The notes under the pieces were generated by a model. That model saw only the letters and a list, made by a program, of their open reading frames with translations, did no database searches and was not told where the DNA came from. Positions 1-5,007 of a DNA stretch of 5,941 nucleotides are shown here, piece after piece. The translations under genes were made by a program, and so were the position numbers. The stretch comes from an uncultured Christensenellaceae bacterium (GTDB taxonomy: Bacteria; Bacillota; Clostridia; Christensenellales; Christensenellaceae). The DNA is taken from the NCBI GenBank assembly GCA_934555865.1, contig CAKTFI010000065.1, positions 1 to 5,941 of the forward strand, given 5' to 3'. The stretch's first letter is position 1; every line of letters begins with the position of its first letter.

Positions 1-77
1 GTCTTACCATGGTCTACGTGACCAATCGTGCCGACATTGACATGCGGCTTCGTTCTGCTAAATACTTGCTTTGCCAT
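1..77 (-). CDS. tuf: Elongation factor Tu, N-terminal fragment (runs off the window)
   Basis: EF-Tu is the GTPase that delivers aminoacyl-tRNA to the ribosomal A site in the cytoplasm. Read on the minus strand from the ATG at 77-75, the 25 complete codons begin MAKQVFSRTKPHVNVG and continue TIGHVDHGK. The N-terminal basic segment is typical of bacterial EF-Tu, and residues 19-26 are the G1/P-loop motif GHVDHGKT that binds the GTP phosphates (the Thr codon is cut at base 1). An AGGAGG ribosome binding site lies at 83-88, five bases before the start, which fixes it. The rest of the protein (normally about 395-400 residues) lies beyond the left edge. A tRNA-Gly gene lies 101 bases upstream on the same strand, so the two may share a transcript. 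The match is essentially diagnostic despite the short length. Confidence 0.96.
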   Translation of the reverse strand, partial: MAKQVFSRTKPHVNVGTIGHVDHGK

Positions 78-178
78 GTTTGCCTCCTAAAAAAATCTGG
101 CTCCGCAGGAAACTCTGCGGATATAATTGCATGCCGGCGGCTGCTTTGCACTGGCAAATACCATTGCCGCATACCAGG
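78..178 (-). promoter_or_regulatory. tuf leader with two small hairpins
   Basis: This is the spacer between the tRNA-Gly 3' end and the tuf start. On the minus strand it can form a 5-bp hairpin (arms 164-168 and 153-157, six-base loop) just after the tRNA, and a perfect 6-bp GC-rich hairpin (arms 115-120 and 103-108, loop 109-114). The second is followed seven bases later by a run of seven T residues (95-89) and then the AGGAGG site. The T-run is too far from the stem for a textbook terminator, so attenuation is only a possibility. An extended -10-like element (TGCAATTAT) lies between the two hairpins but has a poor -35, so a separate tuf promoter is uncertain. Confidence 0.45.
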
Positions 179-252
179 TGGAGCGAGTGATGGGAATCGA
201 ACCCACGTTACCAGCTTGGGAAGCTGGAGCTCTACCATTAAACTACACTCGC
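179..252 (-). tRNA. tRNA-Gly (anticodon CCC)
   Basis: A complete cloverleaf reads on the minus strand. The 7-bp acceptor stem pairs 252-246 with 189-183. The D arm is of the GTTTAATGGTAGAGC type. The 5-bp anticodon stem CCAGC/GCTGG encloses the loop TTCCCAA, giving anticodon CCC. The T arm has the TTCGATT loop. The discriminator base is T (position 182), usual for bacterial glycine tRNAs, and the 3' CCA is encoded (181-179). Anticodon CCC reads GGG only, so the genome should also carry tRNA-Gly genes with GCC and/or TCC. The gene lies between its own promoter (274-302) and tuf. Confidence 0.96.
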
Positions 253-273
253 ATGGCCAAGCATGCAATACTA

Positions 274-302
274 ATTTTATAGTTCCCTTGCCCTTTTGTC
301 AA
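274..302 (-). promoter_or_regulatory. Sigma-A type promoter for tRNA-Gly (possibly also tuf)
   Basis: On the minus strand a perfect TTGACA -35 box (302-297) is followed after exactly 17 bases by TAAAAT (279-274), five of six matches to the -10 consensus. Transcription would start near 267, about 15 bases before the mature tRNA 5' end. The region is AT-rich compared with its surroundings. It is the best promoter seen upstream of tuf. Confidence 0.8.
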
Positions 303-354
303 TAGATTCTGTAAAAAATCCAATCAAAAATGCATTTTCCCCGGGCGGCGCGGC

Positions 355-1917
355 TCAGCCCTGCGCGCCGTCCCCGGTATTGCCGCCGGCGCCGTCGGCC
401 GCGCCGTCCGCCGTGGTGCCGCCTTCTGCGGCGTCCGTGCCGTCTGCGGGCGTATCCGTCGTGTCCGCGGGCGGGGCCTCCGGTCCCACGACCTGCTCGC
501 CGGGCAGCGCGTCATAGGTCACTTCCTCCAGGTACAGGCGTTCGCCCACCTGTTCGCCCGTCTCCATGTCCTTGCGCACCTTCCACAGGTCGACCTTGAC
601 CTGGTTTTTGCGCGGCTTGACCCAGGCGCTGTAGCCCGGCTCCTGCGACTCGTCCACCCGCACGACGGCCGCCTTGGTCGGCTCAGCGTCCACAAACTTG
701 TTCGCCGTGATCTCGACGGTATAGCCGAGCGGCGCGCCATAGACCTCCACGCTCAGCGTCTTTTCCTTGCTGCCGTCCGCGTTGACGAGGATGTAGATCG
801 GCTTGTCATAGGGGTTTGTAAACACCAGATCGATGTTTTCCGCCGCGCAGAGGCGCGCGTCCAGCCCCGGGGCGATGTAGTCGGGCGCCCAGGCGTGGTG
901 CGCGTGCGTATCGACCTGCACCTCGGCCTGCAAAAGCGCGGCGTACAGCGTCGAGGCCACCTGCGAAGCGCCGCCGCCCACTTCCTCGGTCAGGTCGTCC
1001 GCGCCGATGACCTCCGCCGTCTGCCAGCCCTCTTCCTCGGTCATGTCTCCCAATACCGCGAGCAGCGAGACGCTCTCCCCGGGGCCTACCTGCAGACCGG
1101 CCAAAAGCCCGCCCGCCTTCCAGGCGTTTGCGAGCTGCGCCGCGCTGGCCTGTGAAAGGCTGGTCGTGTATTCGCCGATCTTCTGGCAATCGGTCATCAC
1201 CGAATCCGCGTCCGAGGAGCCCGGCTGCGTCTCTTCCCACTTGGCCACGATCGTCCGGCCCGTCGCGTCCTGCTCCACCGCGTCCACGATCGCGTCGATG
1301 AGGTCGCGGATGTCCACCGCGCGCCCCACGACGGCGTCCGCCGCGTAGATCTTGCTCTGCACCTGATAGGTCGCCGCCGTTTTCGCGACATCCACGATCG
1401 TCTGCGCGTCCTGCACCGTGCTGTTGAAGGTCGTGCTCATCTCCTTGATCGTGCTTTCGAGCACGCTCCGGTCCAGCAGCACATCCAGTTCGAAATCGAC
1501 GCCGTTCTTGCGCGCCGCGTGCTTCGCCCGCAGGTCGGAAAGCAGGCTGCCGTCCCGGCCGTAGAGCATTGCCTGTTCCATCACGGCCTCATAGTCGATG
1601 AGCGTGCCGAGCTGCGACCCGCTCAGGCGGTAGACGATGTCCCCCACGCGAAAGCGGACGACCGTCCGCTTCAAGAGCTTGCGCGCCCGCGCGAGGACCT
1701 CCTCCTTGGCCTCCGCCATGGTCTTACCCGAGACATCCACGCCGCCGATGCGGACGCCCTCCACAAAGGTGCCCGTTTCCAAAAGCGCCTCGCGCTTGGC
1801 GTGGCTCATCCCCCAATTGACGATAAATACAAAGAAAAAAACGAGAGCCAGCGCAAGCGCCGCGCCCAGGCTGATCTGTACCCATTTTGTATGCAGGATC
1901 CGCTGTATTCCCTTCAT
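355..1917 (-). CDS. VanW-family membrane-anchored cell-wall protein
   Basis: A 520-residue protein with a short basic N-terminus, one membrane helix (about residues 15-34) and a long extracytoplasmic part. Residues about 50-260 resemble the peptidoglycan-binding domain(s) that often precede VanW domains. The VanW domain spans about 270-390: it includes VGPGESVSL (277-285), GWQTAEVIGA (298-307), the motif GGGASQVASTLYAALL (314-329), a His-rich patch (338, 340, 341) and DYIAPGLDARL (346-356). Residues about 395-475 look G5-like, and 478-520 form a low-complexity Ala/Gly/Asp/Thr tail. VanW proteins normally have Cys in the GGGxCQ motif; here residue 318 is Ser, and the only cysteines are 244 and 357. 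VanW-domain proteins of Clostridioides difficile have been reported as L,D-transpeptidases, so this one may be a binding or inactive relative; that is inference. A GGAGGAAGG ribosome binding site (1923-1931) supports the start, and a promoter lies at 1996-2024. Confidence 0.88.
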   Translation of the reverse strand: MKGIQRILHTKWVQISLGAALALALVFFFVFIVNWGMSHAKREALLETGTFVEGVRIGGVDVSGKTMAEAKEEVLARARKLLKRTVVRFRVGDIVYRLSGSQLGTLIDYEAVMEQAMLYGRDGSLLSDLRAKHAARKNGVDFELDVLLDRSVLESTIKEMSTTFNSTVQDAQTIVDVAKTAATYQVQSKIYAADAVVGRAVDIRDLIDAIVDAVEQDATGRTIVAKWEETQPGSSDADSVMTDCQKIGEYTTSLSQASAAQLANAWKAGGLLAGLQVGPGESVSLLAVLGDMTEEEGWQTAEVIGADDLTEEVGGGASQVASTLYAALLQAEVQVDTHAHHAWAPDYIAPGLDARLCAAENIDLVFTNPYDKPIYILVNADGSKEKTLSVEVYGAPLGYTVEITANKFVDAEPTKAAVVRVDESQEPGYSAWVKPRKNQVKVDLWKVRKDMETGEQVGERLYLEEVTYDALPGEQVVGPEAPPADTTDTPADGTDAAEGGTTADGAADGAGGNTGDGAQG

Positions 1918-1995
1918 GCTGTCCTTCCTCCGGCGATGCGCCGTTTTGCAAAAAGCCCTTTGCGCCGCGGGAAATCCCGCGCCGCTCCTGTGGGT

Positions 1996-2024
1996 ATTGT
2001 ACTGGGTTTTGAAAAAAAAGGCAA
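1996..2024 (-). promoter_or_regulatory. Promoter of the VanW-family gene
   Basis: On the minus strand TTGCCT (2024-2019) is separated by 17 bases from TACAAT (2001-1996), a good sigma-A type pair. The spacer includes a run of T residues. It lies 79 bases upstream of the VanW start and seven bases from the -35 box of the divergent plus-strand promoter. Confidence 0.72.
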
Positions 2025-2035
2025 GTCCGGCTTGC
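2021..2035. repeat. Inverted repeat spanning two divergent -35 boxes
   Basis: GCAAG (2021-2025) and CTTGC (2031-2035) are perfect inverted copies around a five-base centre TCCGG. Each arm overlaps the -35 box of one of the two back-to-back promoters. The symmetry may simply reflect two similar TTGC-type -35 boxes facing away from each other, or it may be a binding site for a dimeric regulator that controls both directions. Confidence 0.5.
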
Positions 2036-2061
2036 GAAGAGGCGGGGCTTTCCGATATAAT
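2032..2061 (+). promoter_or_regulatory. Promoter of the 2113-2633 gene pair
   Basis: TTGCGA (2032-2037) lies 18 bases before a perfect TATAAT -10 box (2056-2061). The following 50 bases up to the start codon at 2113 are AT-rich with an AAAGGA ribosome binding site near 2099-2105. Expected transcription start is about 2068. Confidence 0.75.
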
Positions 2062-2112
2062 TTAAGTATTCCTCATAAATTTCTCACAAAAATTTCAAGA
2101 AAGGATGTTGGT

Positions 2113-2376
2113 ATGCGTATTTGGGTCACGCTGCACAAAGGCCATAAAATCATTGCCCGCGCGGACGCCAGCAGCACAAAAACCGATCCCGCGCTCGCGC
2201 TCATGGATTGCCTGGAGCAGGTCTATAAGCGCCTGGATCTGGCCGAGCCCGTCTGGGTTAGCAAGCACGCGCGCGATCTTTCTCAATTTGGGCGGACGAA
2301 GTTTTTGCCCTCGGATTTTATGGAGCCGGTCAAATTCGACTGGATGGAGGTCGAATATATCACGGAAAATCCGTGA
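2113..2376 (+). CDS. Small conserved-looking protein of unknown function (87 residues)
   Basis: The protein starts MRIWVTLHKGHKIIARA and contains a helical middle (about 25-42, LALMDCLEQVYKRLDL), the stretch EPVWVSKHARDLSQFGRTKF (45-64), and an acidic/aromatic end with DFMEPVKFDWMEVEYI. There is no signal peptide, membrane helix or recognised catalytic motif, so it is probably a soluble cytoplasmic protein. I recall similar short proteins in Clostridia but know no assigned function. The ATG at 2113 is chosen because AAGGA lies seven bases upstream and a clear promoter sits at 2032-2061. The frame stays open far upstream, but that part is antisense to the VanW gene and precedes the promoter. 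The DUF378 gene follows after 56 bases without an obvious promoter, so the two are likely co-transcribed. Confidence 0.8.
   Translation: MRIWVTLHKGHKIIARADASSTKTDPALALMDCLEQVYKRLDLAEPVWVSKHARDLSQFGRTKFLPSDFMEPVKFDWMEVEYITENP
2361..2375 (+). other. Short perfect hairpin over the stop codon of the 87-residue gene
   Basis: CACGGA (2361-2366) and TCCGTG (2370-2375) form a perfect 6-bp stem with a three-base loop, and the stem overlaps the TGA stop (2374-2376). A second weak hairpin (TTTGCAC / GTGAGCAAA, 2388-2407) follows in the gap before the DUF378 gene. There is no proper T-run immediately after the first, so this is a weak terminator or mRNA-stability element at most. Confidence 0.35.
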
Positions 2377-2432
2377 CGCGCGTTTAATTTGCACATTTGT
2401 GAGCAAACTACGCTCCGAAAGGAGTTGATTGT

Positions 2433-2633
2433 TTGAATATTACTGCGCTGATTCTTGTGATTATCGGAGCGCTCAACTGGCTGCTCGTGGGGCTTTTCCA
2501 GTTTGATGTCGTCGCGGCCATCTTCGGCGGGCAAGCCGCCCTCGTAAGCCGCATCATCTATACGCTGGTCGGCCTGGCAGGGCTTTGGAGCCTTTCCTTT
2601 TTCGGGAAGCTGTCCGAGCATTCCGAGGACTGA
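2433..2633 (+). CDS. DUF378 family small membrane protein (YuzA-like)
   Basis: A 66-residue integral membrane protein. Residues about 4-24 form a first hydrophobic helix containing the family-typical LNWLLVGLFQFDVVAAIFG pattern (14-32), and residues about 39-58 form the second (SRIIYTLVGLAGLWSL). The tail is short and charged. This pattern and length match DUF378 proteins (YuzA in Bacillus subtilis), whose function is not established. Translation appears to start at TTG (2433), supported by AAAGGAG at 2418-2424, eight bases upstream; no in-frame ATG fits as well. It is the second gene of a unit starting at the 2032-2061 promoter, and an intrinsic terminator begins one base after its stop codon. 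Confidence 0.85.
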   Translation: MNITALILVIIGALNWLLVGLFQFDVVAAIFGGQAALVSRIIYTLVGLAGLWSLSFFGKLSEHSED

Positions 2634-2634
2634 G

Positions 2635-2668
2635 AAAAAAGGGTGCAGCGCATTCTGCATCCTTTTTT
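2635..2668 (+). terminator. Intrinsic terminator after the DUF378 gene
   Basis: An 8-bp stem (2641-2648 with 2655-2662, one G-T pair, six-base loop) is flanked by six A residues on the left and six T residues on the right, which extend the stem. It could also act on the other strand. It begins directly after the DUF378 stop and ends 25 bases before the next start codon. Confidence 0.85.
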
Positions 2669-2693
2669 CCTATTATTATTAGGAGGTACTTTC

Positions 2694-3197
2694 ATGCAGC
2701 AAGCAACACAAAGCGAACTCTTTCCGCAGCTGGAAAAACAGCTTTCCAAGAAGGGGTGTTTCCTCGTGGTCGGGGACCAATCTTCCCCGAACTTCATGAC
2801 CATCGGCTGGGCCACGGCCGGCCGGATGTGGGGCAAACCCGTCATGATGGTCGCCGTGCGCCTGTCCCGCTATTCGCACGAAAAGCTGGATGCGCTCAAG
2901 GAATTCACCGTCTGCATCCCGCGCGACGGCGAATGCGCCAAGGAATTGGCCTTTGCCGGCGTGAAGTCCGGGCGGGATTTTGATAAGGCAGAGGAACTCG
3001 GGGTTTCCTATCTGCCCGCGGAAGAGGTGCGCGTGCCCCTGCTCGACCGCTGCGCCGCGGCGTATGAATGCCGCGTGATCTATGAGACCGAGATGCACGA
3101 GGCGCACCTCGACCCTGAAATCGTCCGGCGCTGCTACCGCGAGGGGGATTACCACACGCTGTATTTCGGCGAGATCCTCGCCTGCCACACCTTTTGA
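2694..3197 (+). CDS. Flavin reductase-like domain protein (flavoredoxin/DIM6-NTAB type)
   Basis: A 167-residue cytoplasmic protein of the flavin reductase-like family, which binds FMN in a split-barrel fold and reduces flavin or transfers electrons. Diagnostic parts are NFMTIGWATAGRMWGKPV (33-50), the VAVRLSRYSHE stretch (53-63), FTVCIP (71-76), the SGRDFDKAEELGV element (92-104), and the closing GDYHTLYFGEI (151-161). Length fits the family. The ATG at 2694 is preceded by an ideal AGGAGG at 2681-2686 with seven-base spacing; an upstream in-frame ATG at 2643 lies inside the terminator stem and is rejected. No clear promoter sits between that terminator and the start. The deaminase-like gene begins five bases after the stop, so the two are probably translated from one mRNA. 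The electron donor and acceptor cannot be read from sequence. Confidence 0.9.
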   Translation: MQQATQSELFPQLEKQLSKKGCFLVVGDQSSPNFMTIGWATAGRMWGKPVMMVAVRLSRYSHEKLDALKEFTVCIPRDGECAKELAFAGVKSGRDFDKAEELGVSYLPAEEVRVPLLDRCAAAYECRVIYETEMHEAHLDPEIVRRCYREGDYHTLYFGEILACHTF

Positions 3198-3202
3198 CGG
3201 GG

Positions 3203-3610
3203 ATGTCTGCCAAACTCCCCTCCCTCCGCCCGCTGGACGCGCAGGACGAGGCTGTCCTCGCCGCCGCCCAGGCGGCCATCCGCCGCGGATATGACGGTAT
3301 CCGCTTCCATCACACCGTGGGCGCTGCCGTGCTGTGCCAAAGCGGCGCGATCTACGCCGGTGTCAATGTGTACACGCTGCACGGCGCCTGCGCTGAACAG
3401 GTGGCGATCGGCATGGCCGCCGCGGCCGGAGAGACCGAATTTTTGCGCATTGTGGCCGTGCGCGGCGCGCGGGGGGAGGAGATCCTCCCGCCCTGCGGCA
3501 ATTGCCGGCAGATGCTTTCGGAATACGCCCCGGACTGCGAAGTGATCCTCCCGGGCGGGAAGCTCCCCGCATGGGAGCTCCTGCCCTTCGCCTATGTCCG
3601 CCCCGAGTGA
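3203..3610 (+). CDS. Cytidine deaminase superfamily protein, blasticidin-S deaminase-like
   Basis: A 135-residue zinc hydrolase-type deaminase. The zinc site is complete: Cys63 and the proton-shuttling Glu65 in GACAEQ, and Cys98 and Cys101 in PPCGNCRQ. The segment GVNVYTLHGACAE (53-65) matches the GVNVY...CAE pattern of Aspergillus blasticidin-S deaminase. Ordinary cytidine deaminases have Asn-x-Glu there, whose Glu holds the ribose; here it is Asn-Val-Tyr. The regions SEYAPDCEVIL and ELLPFAYV also resemble blasticidin-S deaminases. The substrate is therefore more likely a modified or non-standard cytosine compound than plain cytidine, but family members cannot be separated by eye. ATG 3203 is chosen; TTG 3194, overlapping the previous stop codon, is the alternative. 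Neither has a good ribosome binding site, which suggests coupling to the flavin reductase gene. Confidence 0.86.
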   Translation: MSAKLPSLRPLDAQDEAVLAAAQAAIRRGYDGIRFHHTVGAAVLCQSGAIYAGVNVYTLHGACAEQVAIGMAAAAGETEFLRIVAVRGARGEEILPPCGNCRQMLSEYAPDCEVILPGGKLPAWELLPFAYVRPE

Positions 3611-3715
3611 CAGAAACCTTCCTCAAAAGCTCTGCGGGCGCGATGCTCCAGCCGAGTGCTAAGGATATTTCTTGGTCTTGCGGCAGATGCGACAGAACAC
3701 AAGGATGTTTATCCT
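3611..3715. other. Spacer after the deaminase gene, nothing identified
   Basis: About 100 bases between the deaminase stop and the terminator complex. I see only a small hairpin (AGGAT/ATCCT around 3702-3715) and short open frames without ribosome binding sites. It probably forms the 3' untranslated region of the flavin reductase-deaminase transcript. Confidence 0.4.
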
Positions 3716-3737
3716 ACCATATTATAAAAATAGAAAG

Positions 3738-3774
3738 AAAAATCCTCTGCGAAAAATCTTCGCAGAGGATTTTT
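3738..3774. terminator. Strong bidirectional intrinsic terminator between convergent genes
   Basis: A perfect 16-bp stem (3738-3753 with 3759-3774) encloses a five-base loop. Its base is five A-T pairs, so either strand has a GC-rich stem followed by a T-run. It ends the plus-strand flavin reductase-deaminase transcript and can also stop readthrough from the minus-strand SDR gene. Outer arms ACCATAT (3716-3722) and ATATGGT (3785-3791) are also perfect inverted copies, so the whole 3716-3791 element is symmetric with interruptions. Confidence 0.9.
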
Positions 3775-3791
3775 GGCTTTTGTGATATGGT

Positions 3792-4100
3792 TCCGGGCAA
3801 GACGCCTCTCGTGGGAAAACCGGTTCCGATTTGCCGACAGCGCGCGGCATAAAACACACGCGGAATGCGGGATATGGGCGCACTTTCCATGCATGCGAGC
3901 CCGCCGGGCAGTGACCGCTGCACGCGAAGTTGACCGTGGTCGTCGCCGCACCCTCTTCCATTTACACACGGATCGCCCATCCAAGAAAGCTCCCAGACCC
4001 ACAGCCCCATTGCCGGGCGATTGGGGACAGGGTCAAACTTTCTTTTCACCAAACGGGCACGCCCCGCCGCCGGGCATCCACCGGCATTTCCTGCTATCCG
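3792..4100. other. Unassigned intergenic region
   Basis: About 300 bases between the bidirectional terminator and the SDR stop codon. Frames of 80-130 codons are open on both strands, but they overlap one another, lack ribosome binding sites, run into the terminator or the SDR gene, and have no recognisable protein motif. Local features are a short GC palindrome at 3899-3909 and, on the minus strand, a weak hairpin after the SDR gene (4081-4085 with 4069-4073). It may be a long 3' untranslated region, a small RNA, or a decayed gene; I cannot tell which. Confidence 0.4.
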
Positions 4101-4976
4101 TCACTGCGCGTCCCACACCTCGGCAATGCATGCGTCCAGCAGGCCGGGCAGCCAGTCGGGCAGGTTGCTGAAGGAATACCCAAGCGATTCTGCCTTGGTC
4201 GTGTCGATGCTGTAGGCGGTTTCCCCGTTATACGGTGCCGGATCGCCGTCCGCGCGCAGAATCGCCTGCTTGCCCGTCTTTTGCTCGACATAGGCGAGGA
4301 TGTCCGCCACCGAGGCCGTCCCGTGCGCACTCCCGTTGATTGGCCCCACAAAGGGCTGCTCCGCCAAAAACGCCAAAAAGTCACCCGCCTCGTCTGAACG
4401 GATGAAGCCCAGCGGTTCGTCCAGGTTGTCGATATACATCGCCCGGCCCTCCATCGCGTGCTGCACATAGAAAAGCATCCGCTTGGAATAGTCGTCCACA
4501 CCTATGACGAACGGATAGCGCACCATCACGCTGGGTGTGTCCGCATACTTCTGCACGAGCACGGCCTCCGCCTGCCGCTTGGTCTCGCCATAGTCGAAAT
4601 CGCCCCGCGAGCACCACCGCAGCGCCGCCGCAGCGGGATCGAAGTCCTCCTCCGGCGTCTGCATGCGCTTTTTGGGGTACACCGAGGTCGTGGACATCTG
4701 GATATACCGGCCGCAGGTCACATTATCCAAAATGGGCGGAATGTCGTTGGAGCCATAGGCGATCTTGTCGATGATCACATCGAAATGCCGTCCGCCGATC
4801 GCCCGCCGCACGCTTTCCGCGTCCGCACGGTCCAGCTTCACCCGCTGCACCCGGTCGCCAAAGGGATCCGCCGCGTTTCCGCGCGTCGCGACCGTGACCG
4901 CATGTCCCTTTTGAAGCAGCGCTTCGATCGTATATTTGCCAAAATAGCGCGTCCCGCCAACTACCAAAATCTGCAT
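4101..4976 (-). CDS. NAD(P)-binding SDR-family protein (epimerase/dehydratase or reductase-like)
   Basis: A 291-residue protein with a Rossmann fold at its N-terminus: MQILVVGGTRYFGKY, where GGTRYFG (7-13) is the dinucleotide-binding turn of the atypical/extended SDR group. Asp70 follows strand VIID (67-70), and STTSVY (95-100) and YGETK (129-133) supply the Ser/Thr and the catalytic Tyr-x3-Lys pair. VRYPFVIG (152-159) is the usual segment after the catalytic helix, and the C-terminal part (about 180-291) would bind the substrate. The set is intact, so the enzyme is probably active, but the substrate is unknown. ATG 4976 is chosen because GAGGAA (4983-4988) lies six bases upstream and the Rossmann motif begins directly; a start at 5021 would add 15 charged residues and overlap the upstream gene. 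It follows the MBL gene by 31 bases, in one operon. Confidence 0.88.
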   Translation of the reverse strand: MQILVVGGTRYFGKYTIEALLQKGHAVTVATRGNAADPFGDRVQRVKLDRADAESVRRAIGGRHFDVIIDKIAYGSNDIPPILDNVTCGRYIQMSTTSVYPKKRMQTPEEDFDPAAAALRWCSRGDFDYGETKRQAEAVLVQKYADTPSVMVRYPFVIGVDDYSKRMLFYVQHAMEGRAMYIDNLDEPLGFIRSDEAGDFLAFLAEQPFVGPINGSAHGTASVADILAYVEQKTGKQAILRADGDPAPYNGETAYSIDTTKAESLGYSFSNLPDWLPGLLDACIAEVWDAQ

Positions 4977-5007
4977 CTTTCTTTCCTCTCTTGCTTGCGC
5001 ATCTGCC

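Noticed and set aside
355..483. GC-rich repetitive stretch at the VanW 3' end as a possible tandem repeat
   Set aside because: It encodes the low-complexity Ala/Gly/Asp/Thr tail and has no regular repeat unit.
806..1240. Long open frames on both strands inside the VanW gene
   Set aside because: They are shadows caused by high GC content; the VanW frame has the membrane helix, family motifs, promoter and ribosome binding site.
1519..2112. In-frame upstream extension of the 87-residue gene
   Set aside because: It is antisense to the VanW coding region, precedes the mapped-looking promoter at 2032-2061, and the ATG at 2113 has its own ribosome binding site.
3661..3710. Minus-strand short Cys-rich frame with CRICRK pattern
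   Set aside because: Only about 18 codons, no start codon with a ribosome binding site, and stops on both sides.
3714..4052. Minus-strand open frame of 112 codons after the SDR gene
   Set aside because: It runs through the 16-bp terminator stem, has no ribosome binding site and no protein motif, and other frames in the same stretch are equally open.
3773..4171. Plus-strand open frame of 132 codons
   Set aside because: It begins at the end of the terminator, lacks a ribosome binding site and overlaps the well-supported SDR gene on the other strand.
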